Shown: piece after piece, positions 41,997-49,552 of the stretch
How the letters are laid out: each line of letters starts with the position of its first letter
Position numbering within the stretch: position 1 is the first letter of the stretch
Assembly: GCA_039029355.1 (NCBI GenBank)
Contig: JBCCGI010000035.1
Span: 16,203-80,202, forward strand
Length of the DNA: 64,000 nt
Direction: 5' to 3'
Source: JBCCGI01 sp039029355
Lineage (GTDB): Bacteria > Planctomycetota > UBA1135 > GCA-002686595
Position numbers and translations under genes: made by a program
The notes under the pieces: model-generated
Told to the model about the DNA's origin: nothing
Databases searched by the model: none
What the model saw: the letters and a program-made list of their open reading frames with translations, nothing else

Positions 41997-44453
41997 CTAA
42001 AGCGGGCGGGCCGGCCCCAGGAAGAAGCGGTCGCGTTCGGCGGGGGTCAGCGAGCGCGTGGCGCGCCGCCGCGCGCGCTCGACCAGCTCGGCGGTCGACA
42101 GCACGGGCGACACGCGGACCGACCTCGACGCGGTGACCATCACGACGTGGCTCCCCGAGGGCGAAAACGCGGCGTGGATCAGGGGATCGCCGCCGCCCGG
42201 GAGGGCGACGATCTCGCCGCTCTCGTTCCACAGCCGTGCGACGCGGTCGGCGGTCAGGGTCAGGTAGTGCCCGCCCCCGGGGCGGAAGAGCGCGAGCAGG
42301 ACCTCGCCGCCGTCGCTGCGCAGCCGGAGCAGCTCGCGGCCCGCGAGGCTCCAGAGGCACACCAGCCCGTCCCGCGAGCCGGTCAGGGCGTAGTCCCCGT
42401 CTTCGCGGAAGGCCACCGAGGTGATCTCGCCCGCGTGGCCGACGAACACGGCGAGCTCGCGGCCGGCCGCGGTCCAGAGCCGGGCCGTGCCGTCGGCGCA
42501 GCCCAGCAGCACGCGCTCGCCGTCGTGGCTGAGGGCTGCGCTCCGGATCGGGAGGCCGTGGGTCACGCGTGAGACCTCGCGCCCGGCCCCGTCCCAGAGC
42601 GCATAGGTCCAGTCGCTCGGCAGGCTGAGCAGGAGCTCCGCGTCGCCGCTCAAGGCCGCCGGCACGTCGACGTCCACGTGCGGCACGACGGTCCACAGCT
42701 CTCCGGCGGCGCTCCAGAGCCGCGCGAAGCCGTCGTCTGCCGTCGTGACGATGCGCCTGCCGTCCGCGCCGAAGGCCGCGTCCACGACGACGCCCCCGTG
42801 GGGAAGGCGTGCACAGACCTCGCCGGCGGCGTTGCGCACCAGCGCGGTATCGTCCTGCTCGAAGAGGAAGACCCCGCCGTCGGCAGGGCAGAGCTGCACG
42901 CGGGCGACGTCGGGCAAGCCCGACCCGATCGGCAGCGCGTCGTCCGCCGCGGCCCGCGAAAAGGCGGCGTAGAGAGCCTCTTCCGCCTGGGCGAGGTAGG
43001 GCCGCCCACGCCCCGACTCGGGGTCCCGGGGGAGCGCCTCGAGCGCCAGCAGCATCCCGGTCGCCGGGTCGCCGGAGTCGACGCGCTCGCGCGCGAGGGC
43101 CGCCAGGTAGAGCGACTGCGCAGACAGGGCCTCGTTGCGGGCCGCGACGGCGTCCGCGTTGCTCGCGCGCAGGACCATCGCCGCAGCGCCGGAGCCGACG
43201 ACGATCGACGTGAGAGCCGCGAGCAGCGTCGCCGCGAGCATACGGTTCCGGGCGACCCACTTGCGGAGCTCGACCACCGCGCCCGTGCGGTGTGCCTGCA
43301 CCACGCGGTCTTCCAGGTATGCGCGCAGGTCTTCCGCGAGATCGCTCATGCCCGCGTAGCGGTCCGAGATCCTCCGCGCCATCGCCATCTCGCAGATCGC
43401 GACCAGCTCGGGCGGAGTCGACGGCGCGAGGCTGTGGATCGGCCGCGGCGGACCGCCGCGCACGCGGTCGAGCACCAGCTCGTTCGAGGGCGACTCCCCC
43501 GGCGCGTGGTACGGAGGCTGGCCGGCGAGCAGGTGGTACAGCATCGCTCCGACCGCGTAGACATCCCCCGCCGGCCCGAGCTCGTCCAGCCGGCCCTCGG
43601 CCTGCTCCGGCGACATGTAGGGCGGCGTTCCGATCACATCGCCGGGCTTGGTCAGGAGCGGCGACCCCACCTCGGGCTGCGGGGCTTCACCTGCCCCCTG
43701 CGTGCGCCGCGCCACGCGCAGCCTGCCGGCGGGTTGATCGCGGTCGCGCGCGACGCGAAGCACGCGGGCAAGGCCCCAGTCCATCACATACACCTCGCCG
43801 TGTCGGCCGACCATCACGTTGGCCGGCTTGAGGTCGCGATGCACGACGCCCATGTCGTGCGCGTAGCTCATGGTCTCGCAGATCCGCAACAGCACGCCGA
43901 GCGCGCGCGTGAGGCTCCACTCTCCGCGGCCCTCGTGGACGCGTGAGATGACCCTGCCCAGGTTCTCGCCGCGCACGAGACGCATCGTGAAGTAGACGTG
44001 CCCCTCCGCGTCGACGCCCAGCTCGTGGACCGGCACCACGCCCGGGTGGTCCAGCTGGCCGGTGATCTGCGCCTCGTCGATGAAGCGCGCGAGCAGTCGC
44101 GGCTCGGGATGCCGCGGCTCCTCGCCCTCGCCCGGCCGCAGCATGACCTTCATCGCCATGTCGCGACGCAGCTGCTCGTCGCGGACGCGCAACACCGCGC
44201 CCATCCCTCCGCGCGCGATCTCGCGGACGAAGCGGTAGCGCTCCTCGGCCGTCGCCGAGGCGCGCAGACAGGCCATCAGGGCAAAGGAGGCCTCGTCGCC
44301 GGCCCGCCGCGCTACGTCCTCGCAGGCCGCGGCGGTCGACGGGTCGGGGAGCTCGTCGATCTCGCCCAGCAGCCGTTCGGCACGAGCCCAGTCGAGGAAG
44401 GCGTCGATCGCGCCTTCCAGCTCCGGATCCGGGTCTGAGCTCGAGCTTCCCAT
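41997..44453 (-). CDS. Membrane serine/threonine kinase with WD40-type sensor domain
   Basis: An 818-residue protein. Kinase domain about 73-370: glycine loop ARGGMGAV, ATP Lys 102 in AMKVM, HRDLKPANV with catalytic Asp 207, DWG at 225-227 in place of DFG, and GTPPYMSPEQA. Residues 1-70 form a small acidic helical lead-in. One membrane segment lies near 403-428 (MLAATLLAALTSIVVG...). The C-terminal ~350 residues are WD40-like repeats with recurring R/CLW-x-x-x-G endings (FARLWSAAGE, TARLWTAAGR, VCLWSLAGR, VARLWNESG). The kinase is expected in the cytosol with the propeller outside. All catalytic residues are present, so it should be active. The layout is very common in Planctomycetota. Confidence 0.93.
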   Translation of the reverse strand: MGSSSSDPDPELEGAIDAFLDWARAERLLGEIDELPDPSTAAACEDVARRAGDEASFALMACLRASATAEERYRFVREIARGGMGAVLRVRDEQLRRDMAMKVMLRPGEGEEPRHPEPRLLARFIDEAQITGQLDHPGVVPVHELGVDAEGHVYFTMRLVRGENLGRVISRVHEGRGEWSLTRALGVLLRICETMSYAHDMGVVHRDLKPANVMVGRHGEVYVMDWGLARVLRVARDRDQPAGRLRVARRTQGAGEAPQPEVGSPLLTKPGDVIGTPPYMSPEQAEGRLDELGPAGDVYAVGAMLYHLLAGQPPYHAPGESPSNELVLDRVRGGPPRPIHSLAPSTPPELVAICEMAMARRISDRYAGMSDLAEDLRAYLEDRVVQAHRTGAVVELRKWVARNRMLAATLLAALTSIVVGSGAAAMVLRASNADAVAARNEALSAQSLYLAALARERVDSGDPATGMLLALEALPRDPESGRGRPYLAQAEEALYAAFSRAAADDALPIGSGLPDVARVQLCPADGGVFLFEQDDTALVRNAAGEVCARLPHGGVVVDAAFGADGRRIVTTADDGFARLWSAAGELWTVVPHVDVDVPAALSGDAELLLSLPSDWTYALWDGAGREVSRVTHGLPIRSAALSHDGERVLLGCADGTARLWTAAGRELAVFVGHAGEITSVAFREDGDYALTGSRDGLVCLWSLAGRELLRLRSDGGEVLLALFRPGGGHYLTLTADRVARLWNESGEIVALPGGGDPLIHAAFSPSGSHVVMVTASRSVRVSPVLSTAELVERARRRATRSLTPAERDRFFLGPARPL

Positions 44454-44470
44454 GACATCGCTTCGGCGCG

Positions 44471-44490
44471 GCGGCTCCCTGGGGAGCCGC
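44471..44490. terminator. Strong hairpin downstream of the secreted esterase gene
   Basis: GCGGCTCC at 44471-44478 and GGAGCCGC at 44483-44490 form a perfect 8-bp stem with loop CTGG. It lies 22 bases past the esterase stop and 17 bases before the kinase start, both on the minus strand. No T-run follows, so it is a terminator-like fold rather than a proven terminator. Confidence 0.5.
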
Positions 44491-44512
44491 GTCGCAACCG
44501 CGACGTCCCGGG

Positions 44513-45772
44513 CTAGCGCGAGAGCTGAACCCTCACGTCAAACGTGAGCTTTGAATCGCCGCGTACTCCGGTCGAGAGCAGGGCCACAAGGCTGCGCTGC
44601 GGAACGCCGCGGAACGCCTCTTCGCCGTTCAAGTAGACCACAACCTCTTCATCAAGTGGGAACATCATTTCATTCAACAGAACGAAGAGGCCCTTGGCAC
44701 TTACCGAGCAATCAACGCGCACCTCGCGAGCTTCGGCGTCGAACGTGGCCTTGACCACCGCGTTGGGTGTCGGGCGTTCCCACCAGAGCCAATAAAACTG
44801 ACGCTTCCAACGCAGCGTCGGCTGCCACAAGAGGGTGTCGGGCAGCGGCTTGCGCTCGAAACCCTGAATTCGCTCCAGCAGGGCCTTCATTCCGCCCGGC
44901 GGCGGCCCGTGGCCCCGCCCCGACTCTTCCCAGTATTCGAACTCATACCCCCCGTGTACTTCCCGCGCTTCGGCGAGCAACTCCGCCGCCTTGCGGTTGG
45001 GGCCCGGAGGCACCTGCTTGTCGTCGTCGCTTTGGTAGATCACCAGCGGGACGTTGCGAAGATTCGGCACGATTCCGGGAACGATGTCGACGACTTCCCC
45101 ACCCTCAAAGACCGGAGTCGGCGCGCCCGCCGACGGCGCCAGCGCGGCGACCCGATCGGCGTGGTGCTCGCCGAGCGTCCAGGTTCCGTACCCGCCCATG
45201 GAGTGACCGCCGAAGAAAACCCGGTCGTGGTCGATCTTCCACGTACGCACAGCACGCTCGACCAGGTCGACCACGAACTCCTCGGTGCCGCTGTCGGTCC
45301 AGCCATGCTCGGTCTTCTCGAGCACCTCTGGGAAGATCGCGACCCAGTCCATGGCGCCCGCCGCCGCATTGAAGGTGCCGTGTGAGCTCCAGGCGTCTCC
45401 GGATCCACGGCCGCCGCCGTGGAGCCCGATGAAGAGCCCCTTCGGACGCTTGCTCTTCCCGCCGACGATGTAGAGGCCGCGCGGATCGTCGTCGTCGTCC
45501 CAGAGGTAGTGGCGTCCGGACTTCTGCTCGAGCGTGGGCCCCTTGGCCCACAGCTTCGCCAGGTCCTTGCGCCACGCCTTCGCCTTGCGCGCGTCGAGCG
45601 GGTCGGCCGTCTCCAAGCGCGCGAGGATCTCGTTGCCGCGCTGCCTGCCGTCGGCTGTCTTCAGGTCGAGCTCCATGTACTCGCCCACCAGAGCCTTCGT
45701 CTCCCGAATCTTCAGCGGCGTCTCCTGCGGAAGCGCGAGGAGAGCGAGCGCCGCAAGCCAGATCACTGCCAT
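44513..45772 (-). CDS. Secreted alpha/beta hydrolase (PHB-depolymerase / feruloyl-esterase-like)
   Basis: A 419-residue protein with a short N-terminal signal sequence (WLAALALLALPQ). After a ~95-residue helical region comes an alpha/beta hydrolase core: LFIGLHGGGRG for the oxyanion region, FFGGHSMGGYG with the nucleophile Ser, IYQSDDDKQVP for the Asp region, and GRGHGPPP for the His. The C-terminal ~110 residues are beta-rich (VVVYLNGEEAF) and may help bind substrate. Such enzymes cleave esters of polysaccharides or polyesters. It is flanked by hairpins on both sides and appears to be a single-gene unit. Confidence 0.82.
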   Translation of the reverse strand: MAVIWLAALALLALPQETPLKIRETKALVGEYMELDLKTADGRQRGNEILARLETADPLDARKAKAWRKDLAKLWAKGPTLEQKSGRHYLWDDDDDPRGLYIVGGKSKRPKGLFIGLHGGGRGSGDAWSSHGTFNAAAGAMDWVAIFPEVLEKTEHGWTDSGTEEFVVDLVERAVRTWKIDHDRVFFGGHSMGGYGTWTLGEHHADRVAALAPSAGAPTPVFEGGEVVDIVPGIVPNLRNVPLVIYQSDDDKQVPPGPNRKAAELLAEAREVHGGYEFEYWEESGRGHGPPPGGMKALLERIQGFERKPLPDTLLWQPTLRWKRQFYWLWWERPTPNAVVKATFDAEAREVRVDCSVSAKGLFVLLNEMMFPLDEEVVVYLNGEEAFRGVPQRSLVALLSTGVRGDSKLTFDVRVQLSR

Positions 45773-45798
45773 CTGCCTGCCCCCGAGGTCTTGTCCTT

Positions 45799-45823
45799 GC
45801 GGCGTCCTGCCGGTAGACGCCGC
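45799..45823. repeat. Perfect inverted repeat upstream of the secreted esterase
   Basis: GCGGCGTC at 45799-45806 pairs with GACGCCGC at 45816-45823, loop of 9. It lies 27 bases upstream of the esterase start within the 134-base divergent gap 45773-45906. Position and symmetry fit an operator or leader hairpin. At the other end of the gap, AAGGAGG a few bases before the ATG at 45907 is a strong ribosome-binding site. Confidence 0.45.
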
Positions 45824-45906
45824 ACGAAGCTAGATCCTAGCAGCAGACACCCGACGCGGGCGATACGGAGCTAGACTGGAGCGGTCGTCAATCGAAGGAG
45901 GCACCC

Positions 45907-46797
45907 ATGGCCCTTGCCGCGCTCCCCGTGCTCGTCGCTCTGAGCTCCACCGCAGCTCCGGCGGCTCCGCCCCCGCCCGCGCCCCCGCTCGTCCGCACAC
46001 AGGACGAAACCGAATCGGAGGGCGGCGCGCAGGTCGCCTCGGCCGACGTGCTCGCGCGCCTGCTGGACGACTACGAGTCCGCCGCCGCCGCCAAGGAGGC
46101 GCCGCGCGTCTTCGCGGCGCTGGTCCGCATGCGCGACTACGGCAACCCCGAGCTGCTCGAACCGGCGCTGTCCGCGCTCAAGTACAAGGCGAGCTCGGCG
46201 GATAAGAAGGCGGCAAAAGCCGAAGCCGAGGAGCTCGGCATCAGGAGCAAGTCCAAGCGCGAGGAGCTGCTGTTCCAACGCGAGGCCGACGTACGCGCGG
46301 CCGCCGCCCGCGTGCTGGCGAACCAAGCCGGCGACAAGAGCGTCGGGGCGCTGCGCAAGGCTCTGAAGGACAAGCAGAACCGCAAGGAGCGGCCTTCCGC
46401 CATCGCATCGGTGGTCGACGCGCTCGGCCGGCTGGGCTGCCGCGATGCCGAGGCCGAGATCGAGGACGAGTTCAACGCCTTCCGCAATCCCGAGGTGGTG
46501 AAGGCCTGCGTGCTCTACTTCGGGCGGGTGAAGAGCAAGCGCTACTCGATCGTGCGCGCCCTGTGCGAGCAGCTCTCGCCCCCGCAACCCGCGAGCGTGG
46601 ACGCCGCGAGCAACCCGCCGGCCGGCTATTGGGAGATGCGCTGGAAGATGTGGATGAACATCCGGCGCGACGTGTCGTGGGCGTTGAAGGAGATCACCGG
46701 ACAGGTGTTCGAGCCCGCGGAAGGCGAGCACGAAGGCGACGCGAAGAAGGCGCTCGAGTACGTCAAGTCGCACAAGCGGGAGCTGGGGCTGCGGTAG
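45907..46797 (+). CDS. Secreted HEAT-repeat-like protein
   Basis: A 296-residue protein with an N-terminal export signal followed by a Pro/Ala-rich linker (AAPPPPAPP). The mature part is helical and repeats a HEAT-like pattern (VRAAAARVLANQAGDKSVGAL; AIASVVDALGRLG). The C-terminal part is aromatic and charged (YWEMRWKMWMNI) and ends in a helix. The strong AAGGAGG site before the ATG fixes the start. It overlaps the next gene by one base (TAGTG), and that gene encodes a HEAT-vWA protein, so the two likely act together in the periplasm or at the envelope. The function is not known. Confidence 0.75.
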   Translation: MALAALPVLVALSSTAAPAAPPPPAPPLVRTQDETESEGGAQVASADVLARLLDDYESAAAAKEAPRVFAALVRMRDYGNPELLEPALSALKYKASSADKKAAKAEAEELGIRSKSKREELLFQREADVRAAAARVLANQAGDKSVGALRKALKDKQNRKERPSAIASVVDALGRLGCRDAEAEIEDEFNAFRNPEVVKACVLYFGRVKSKRYSIVRALCEQLSPPQPASVDAASNPPAGYWEMRWKMWMNIRRDVSWALKEITGQVFEPAEGEHEGDAKKALEYVKSHKRELGLR

Positions 46798-48698
46798 TGC
46801 GGTCGCGGCTGCTTTCGCTCGCGGCCGTCGGGCTCGCCGCGCTGCTCGGCACAGCCGGCCCGGCGGCGGCGCAGGACGCCGACATCCGCGACCTTGCGCG
46901 CCGGATCGCCAAGGAGCGCGATCGCGTCGACCCGACGGTCTTCGACGAGCTGGCGCGGCGCGCGAACGAAGAGGCCCTCGCGGCGCTGGAAGACTCGCTG
47001 GGGCGGCTCAAGAAGCCCGCTCCGCGGGCGGCGCTCCTCGCCGCGCTCGCGCACTTCGCCGCGGCTCCGGAGCTGCACGCCCGGTGCTTCGCCCTGCTGA
47101 CGCCCGCCGCGCTGGAGGGCCCCGAAGAGCCCGCACGCGCCGCGACGCGCGCGCTGCTCGGTTTCGGAGAGCCCGCGCTGGCCGAGCTCGAGCGCGTACT
47201 GGCCGAGTCGGACGACGCCGCCGCGCGCTCCACGGCGTGCGATCCGCTCGTCCCGCTCCTGCGCCGGCGCAGCGGATCGGAGCCCCTGGCGCTGCTGCTC
47301 GCAAACGCGACGCTGCGGCACGACAAGGGCCTGGCGTACCTCGGCCTGTCGGAGCGCGAGCGGCGTACGTACGCCGACTGGACGCACCGCGAGGTCGTGC
47401 GGCGCGCCGTGGCCGCAGACGACTCGGCCGAGCGCCGCGAGCTGCTCGCGGCAAAGCTCCTGGATCCCGAGGCGAGCCGCGCCTGGAAGCTGCTCCTCAT
47501 CGAGGTGCTCGCCGGGCTGACGGGCGCGGGGATCGACCGCGCGCTCGACGCCGCGCTCGGAGAGCGCGACGCGGCCGTCGTGCTCGCGGCGATGGACCGG
47601 ATCGGCGAGCGCGACCGCGGCTGGGAGGAGCTCGAGCCCGTCCTCCGCCCGCTGGTGCGGCACCGCGACCCGTCGATCCGCCGCGCCGCGGTCGCGCACC
47701 TGGGACGCTTCGGCGTGACGGCGGCGGAGTGGCGCTCGGAGCTCCTCGCCCTGGCGCGCTCGCGGGACCGCGCCCTGCGCATGGGAGCTGCGTCGGCGCT
47801 GGCGGACCTCCGCACACCCGAGGCTATGGAGGCGCTGCACGCGCTGCTGGAGGACGACGAGTGGTCGGTCCGCGTCGAGGCCCTGCACCAGGCCGCGCGC
47901 CTGCGCTTCAAGGCCTCGGTGCCCGTGCTGATCGAACGCATGGAGCGCGAGTCGGGCCGCTTTCAGGACGACGCCTACGCCGCGCTCCGCATCCTGACCG
48001 GCCTCGACCACGGCCGGCTGCCCGAGCGCTGGACGCGCTGGTGGGAGCGCGAGCAGGCGACCTTCGAGCTACCGCCCTACGACGACGCGGTGCGAGCCGA
48101 GCAGGAGCGACGCGCGCGTGCTTCGTCGGGCGATACGCGCTCGGCGCAGTACTTCGGCGCCCAGGTCAAGAGCGAGCGCGTGGTGTTCGTGCTCGACGTC
48201 TCGGGCTCGATGCGCCTGCCGTCGGGCGGCGCGCCCGCCGACGCCGGCGCGGCCGAGCTGACCCAGGACACACGCATGGACGTCGCCAAGCGCGAGCTGA
48301 TGGCGGTCGTGCGCGCGATGCCCGACGACACGCTGTTCAACATCATCTTCTTCGAGAGCGAGGTGACCTGGCTCGAGAAGAAGCTCGTGCGCATGCGCAA
48401 GAGCGTGCGGCAGAAGGCGCTTCGCTTCGTCTCTGAGAAGTACGCGATCGGAAGCACCGCGCTCTATCCCGCGCTCGAGCTCGCCTTTGCCGACCCGGTC
48501 GTCGACACGATCTACCTGCTGTCGGACGGCGCGCCGACCGAGGGCGAGCTGACCGACATCGCGGAGATCCGCGCGGAGGTGCGACGTTGGAACAGCGCGC
48601 GGCACGTGCGCGTACACGGCATCTCGATGGGCGAGGACTCGACCCTGCTGCGCTGGCTCACCGCCGACACCGGCGGTCGCTACATCCACGTACCCTGA
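46797..48698 (+). CDS. HEAT-repeat and von Willebrand factor A domain protein
   Basis: A 633-residue exported protein starting at GTG 46797; the signal peptide is LLSLAAVGLAALLGTAGPAAA. Residues ~30-420 are helical with HEAT-like units (LGSRVRALRMGAASALADLRT-type, for example SIRRAAVAHLGRFG and ALRMGAASALADL). The last ~190 residues are a vWA domain: VFVLDVSGSM gives the DxSxS metal site, followed by LYLLSDGAPTEGEL-like strands with the second Asp. vWA domains bind partner proteins through a metal ion. A frame open upstream of the GTG overlaps the previous gene and lacks a signal, so it was not used. A hairpin follows the stop at once. Confidence 0.85.
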   Translation: MRSRLLSLAAVGLAALLGTAGPAAAQDADIRDLARRIAKERDRVDPTVFDELARRANEEALAALEDSLGRLKKPAPRAALLAALAHFAAAPELHARCFALLTPAALEGPEEPARAATRALLGFGEPALAELERVLAESDDAAARSTACDPLVPLLRRRSGSEPLALLLANATLRHDKGLAYLGLSERERRTYADWTHREVVRRAVAADDSAERRELLAAKLLDPEASRAWKLLLIEVLAGLTGAGIDRALDAALGERDAAVVLAAMDRIGERDRGWEELEPVLRPLVRHRDPSIRRAAVAHLGRFGVTAAEWRSELLALARSRDRALRMGAASALADLRTPEAMEALHALLEDDEWSVRVEALHQAARLRFKASVPVLIERMERESGRFQDDAYAALRILTGLDHGRLPERWTRWWEREQATFELPPYDDAVRAEQERRARASSGDTRSAQYFGAQVKSERVVFVLDVSGSMRLPSGGAPADAGAAELTQDTRMDVAKRELMAVVRAMPDDTLFNIIFFESEVTWLEKKLVRMRKSVRQKALRFVSEKYAIGSTALYPALELAFADPVVDTIYLLSDGAPTEGELTDIAEIRAEVRRWNSARHVRVHGISMGEDSTLLRWLTADTGGRYIHVP

Positions 48699-48716
48699 CG
48701 GCACGAAAAAGTGCCG
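48699..48716 (+). terminator. Hairpin directly after the HEAT-vWA gene
   Basis: CGGCAC at 48699-48704 and GTGCCG at 48711-48716 with loop GAAAAA, starting at the base after the TGA stop. It is GC-rich and compact but lacks a downstream T-run. Confidence 0.45.
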
Positions 48717-49033
48717 CCGGGCCGTGGCCGGGCACCGCACAAGCCCCCGCACCGCGGCCCGGCGGTCACCCCCATTCGGGGCCCGCTGCTCCGGGCTGAT
48801 CGAAGAAGAATGGGCGGAGCGCTGCGCGTCCTCCCCCTGCGCCCACACGTGCGGACGGCGAGGAGTGTCGGAAGAGAGGGTCCACAGCCCGGACGAGCCG
48901 GGTCGCGGTCAGGCGTCGGGAGCGGGCGTCGCAGCGCTCGCCACCAGCGCAGTCGCGGAGGCGTCGGTGGCGGCGAGAAGAATCCGCACTTTTTCCCCCT
49001 TGCCGCCCTCCGCCCCCGGCTCAAGGTGGGGAT
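48717..49033. other. Gene-free interval upstream of the ECF sigma factor
   Basis: 317 bases without a convincing gene on either strand. It ends with AGGTGGGG just before the ATG at 49034, a usable ribosome-binding site. A run of T and C (TTTTTCCCCC) at about 48989-48999 is the only notable low-complexity stretch and may belong to the sigma factor promoter region. Confidence 0.4.
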
Positions 49034-49552
49034 ATGACCAACGCCGGCATCGAGCGCCTGGAACGCACCTACCGCGCCCCCCTCCTGGACTTCTGCCAGC
49101 GCTACCTGGGGGACGAGCACGAGGCGGAGGAGGTCGTGCAGGAGATCCTGCTCGCCGCCTCACGCGAGGTCGCCGAGCTGCGGCACGCTCGCGCCTGGCT
49201 GTACCGAGCCGCCCGCAACCGCTGCGTGTCGCGCATGCGCGAGCGCTACCGGCGCGACGCCGGATCGATGCCGCCGGCCTCCCAGGTCAAGGACTCGGTG
49301 CGCCGGCCGATCAGCCACCTCGTGTCGCAGGAGCGTCGCTCGCGCCTCGCCGAGGCGGTCGACCGGCTCCCGCCGCGCTACCGCCAGGTGGTCGAGATGC
49401 GCTACCTCGAAGGCATGCACCGCGCCGAGATCGCGGCGGTGCTCGACGTGGACGTGTCGACCGTCAAGTGGCGGCTGTCGGAGGCACTGAAGCGCCTCCG
49501 ACAGCTCTCCTCGCTCGGCGACTCGTCGATCGCCGGGCGCGGAAGCGCCTAG
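49034..49552 (+). CDS. ECF-type RNA polymerase sigma factor
   Basis: A 172-residue ECF sigma factor. Region 2 (about 8-75): LLDFCQRYLGDEHEAEEVVQE-like helix with EAEEVVQEILLAA, then RAWLYRAARNRCVSRMR, which contacts -10 DNA. Region 4 (about 105-160): LPPRYRQVVEMRYLEGMHRAEIA and DVSTVKWRLSEAL, a helix-turn-helix for the -35. There is no anti-sigma gene next to it; the convergent neighbour is the giant repeat protein, whose stop shares the CTAG with this stop. The C-terminal tail is short. Its target promoters cannot be inferred here. Confidence 0.93.
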   Translation: MTNAGIERLERTYRAPLLDFCQRYLGDEHEAEEVVQEILLAASREVAELRHARAWLYRAARNRCVSRMRERYRRDAGSMPPASQVKDSVRRPISHLVSQERRSRLAEAVDRLPPRYRQVVEMRYLEGMHRAEIAAVLDVDVSTVKWRLSEALKRLRQLSSLGDSSIAGRGSA

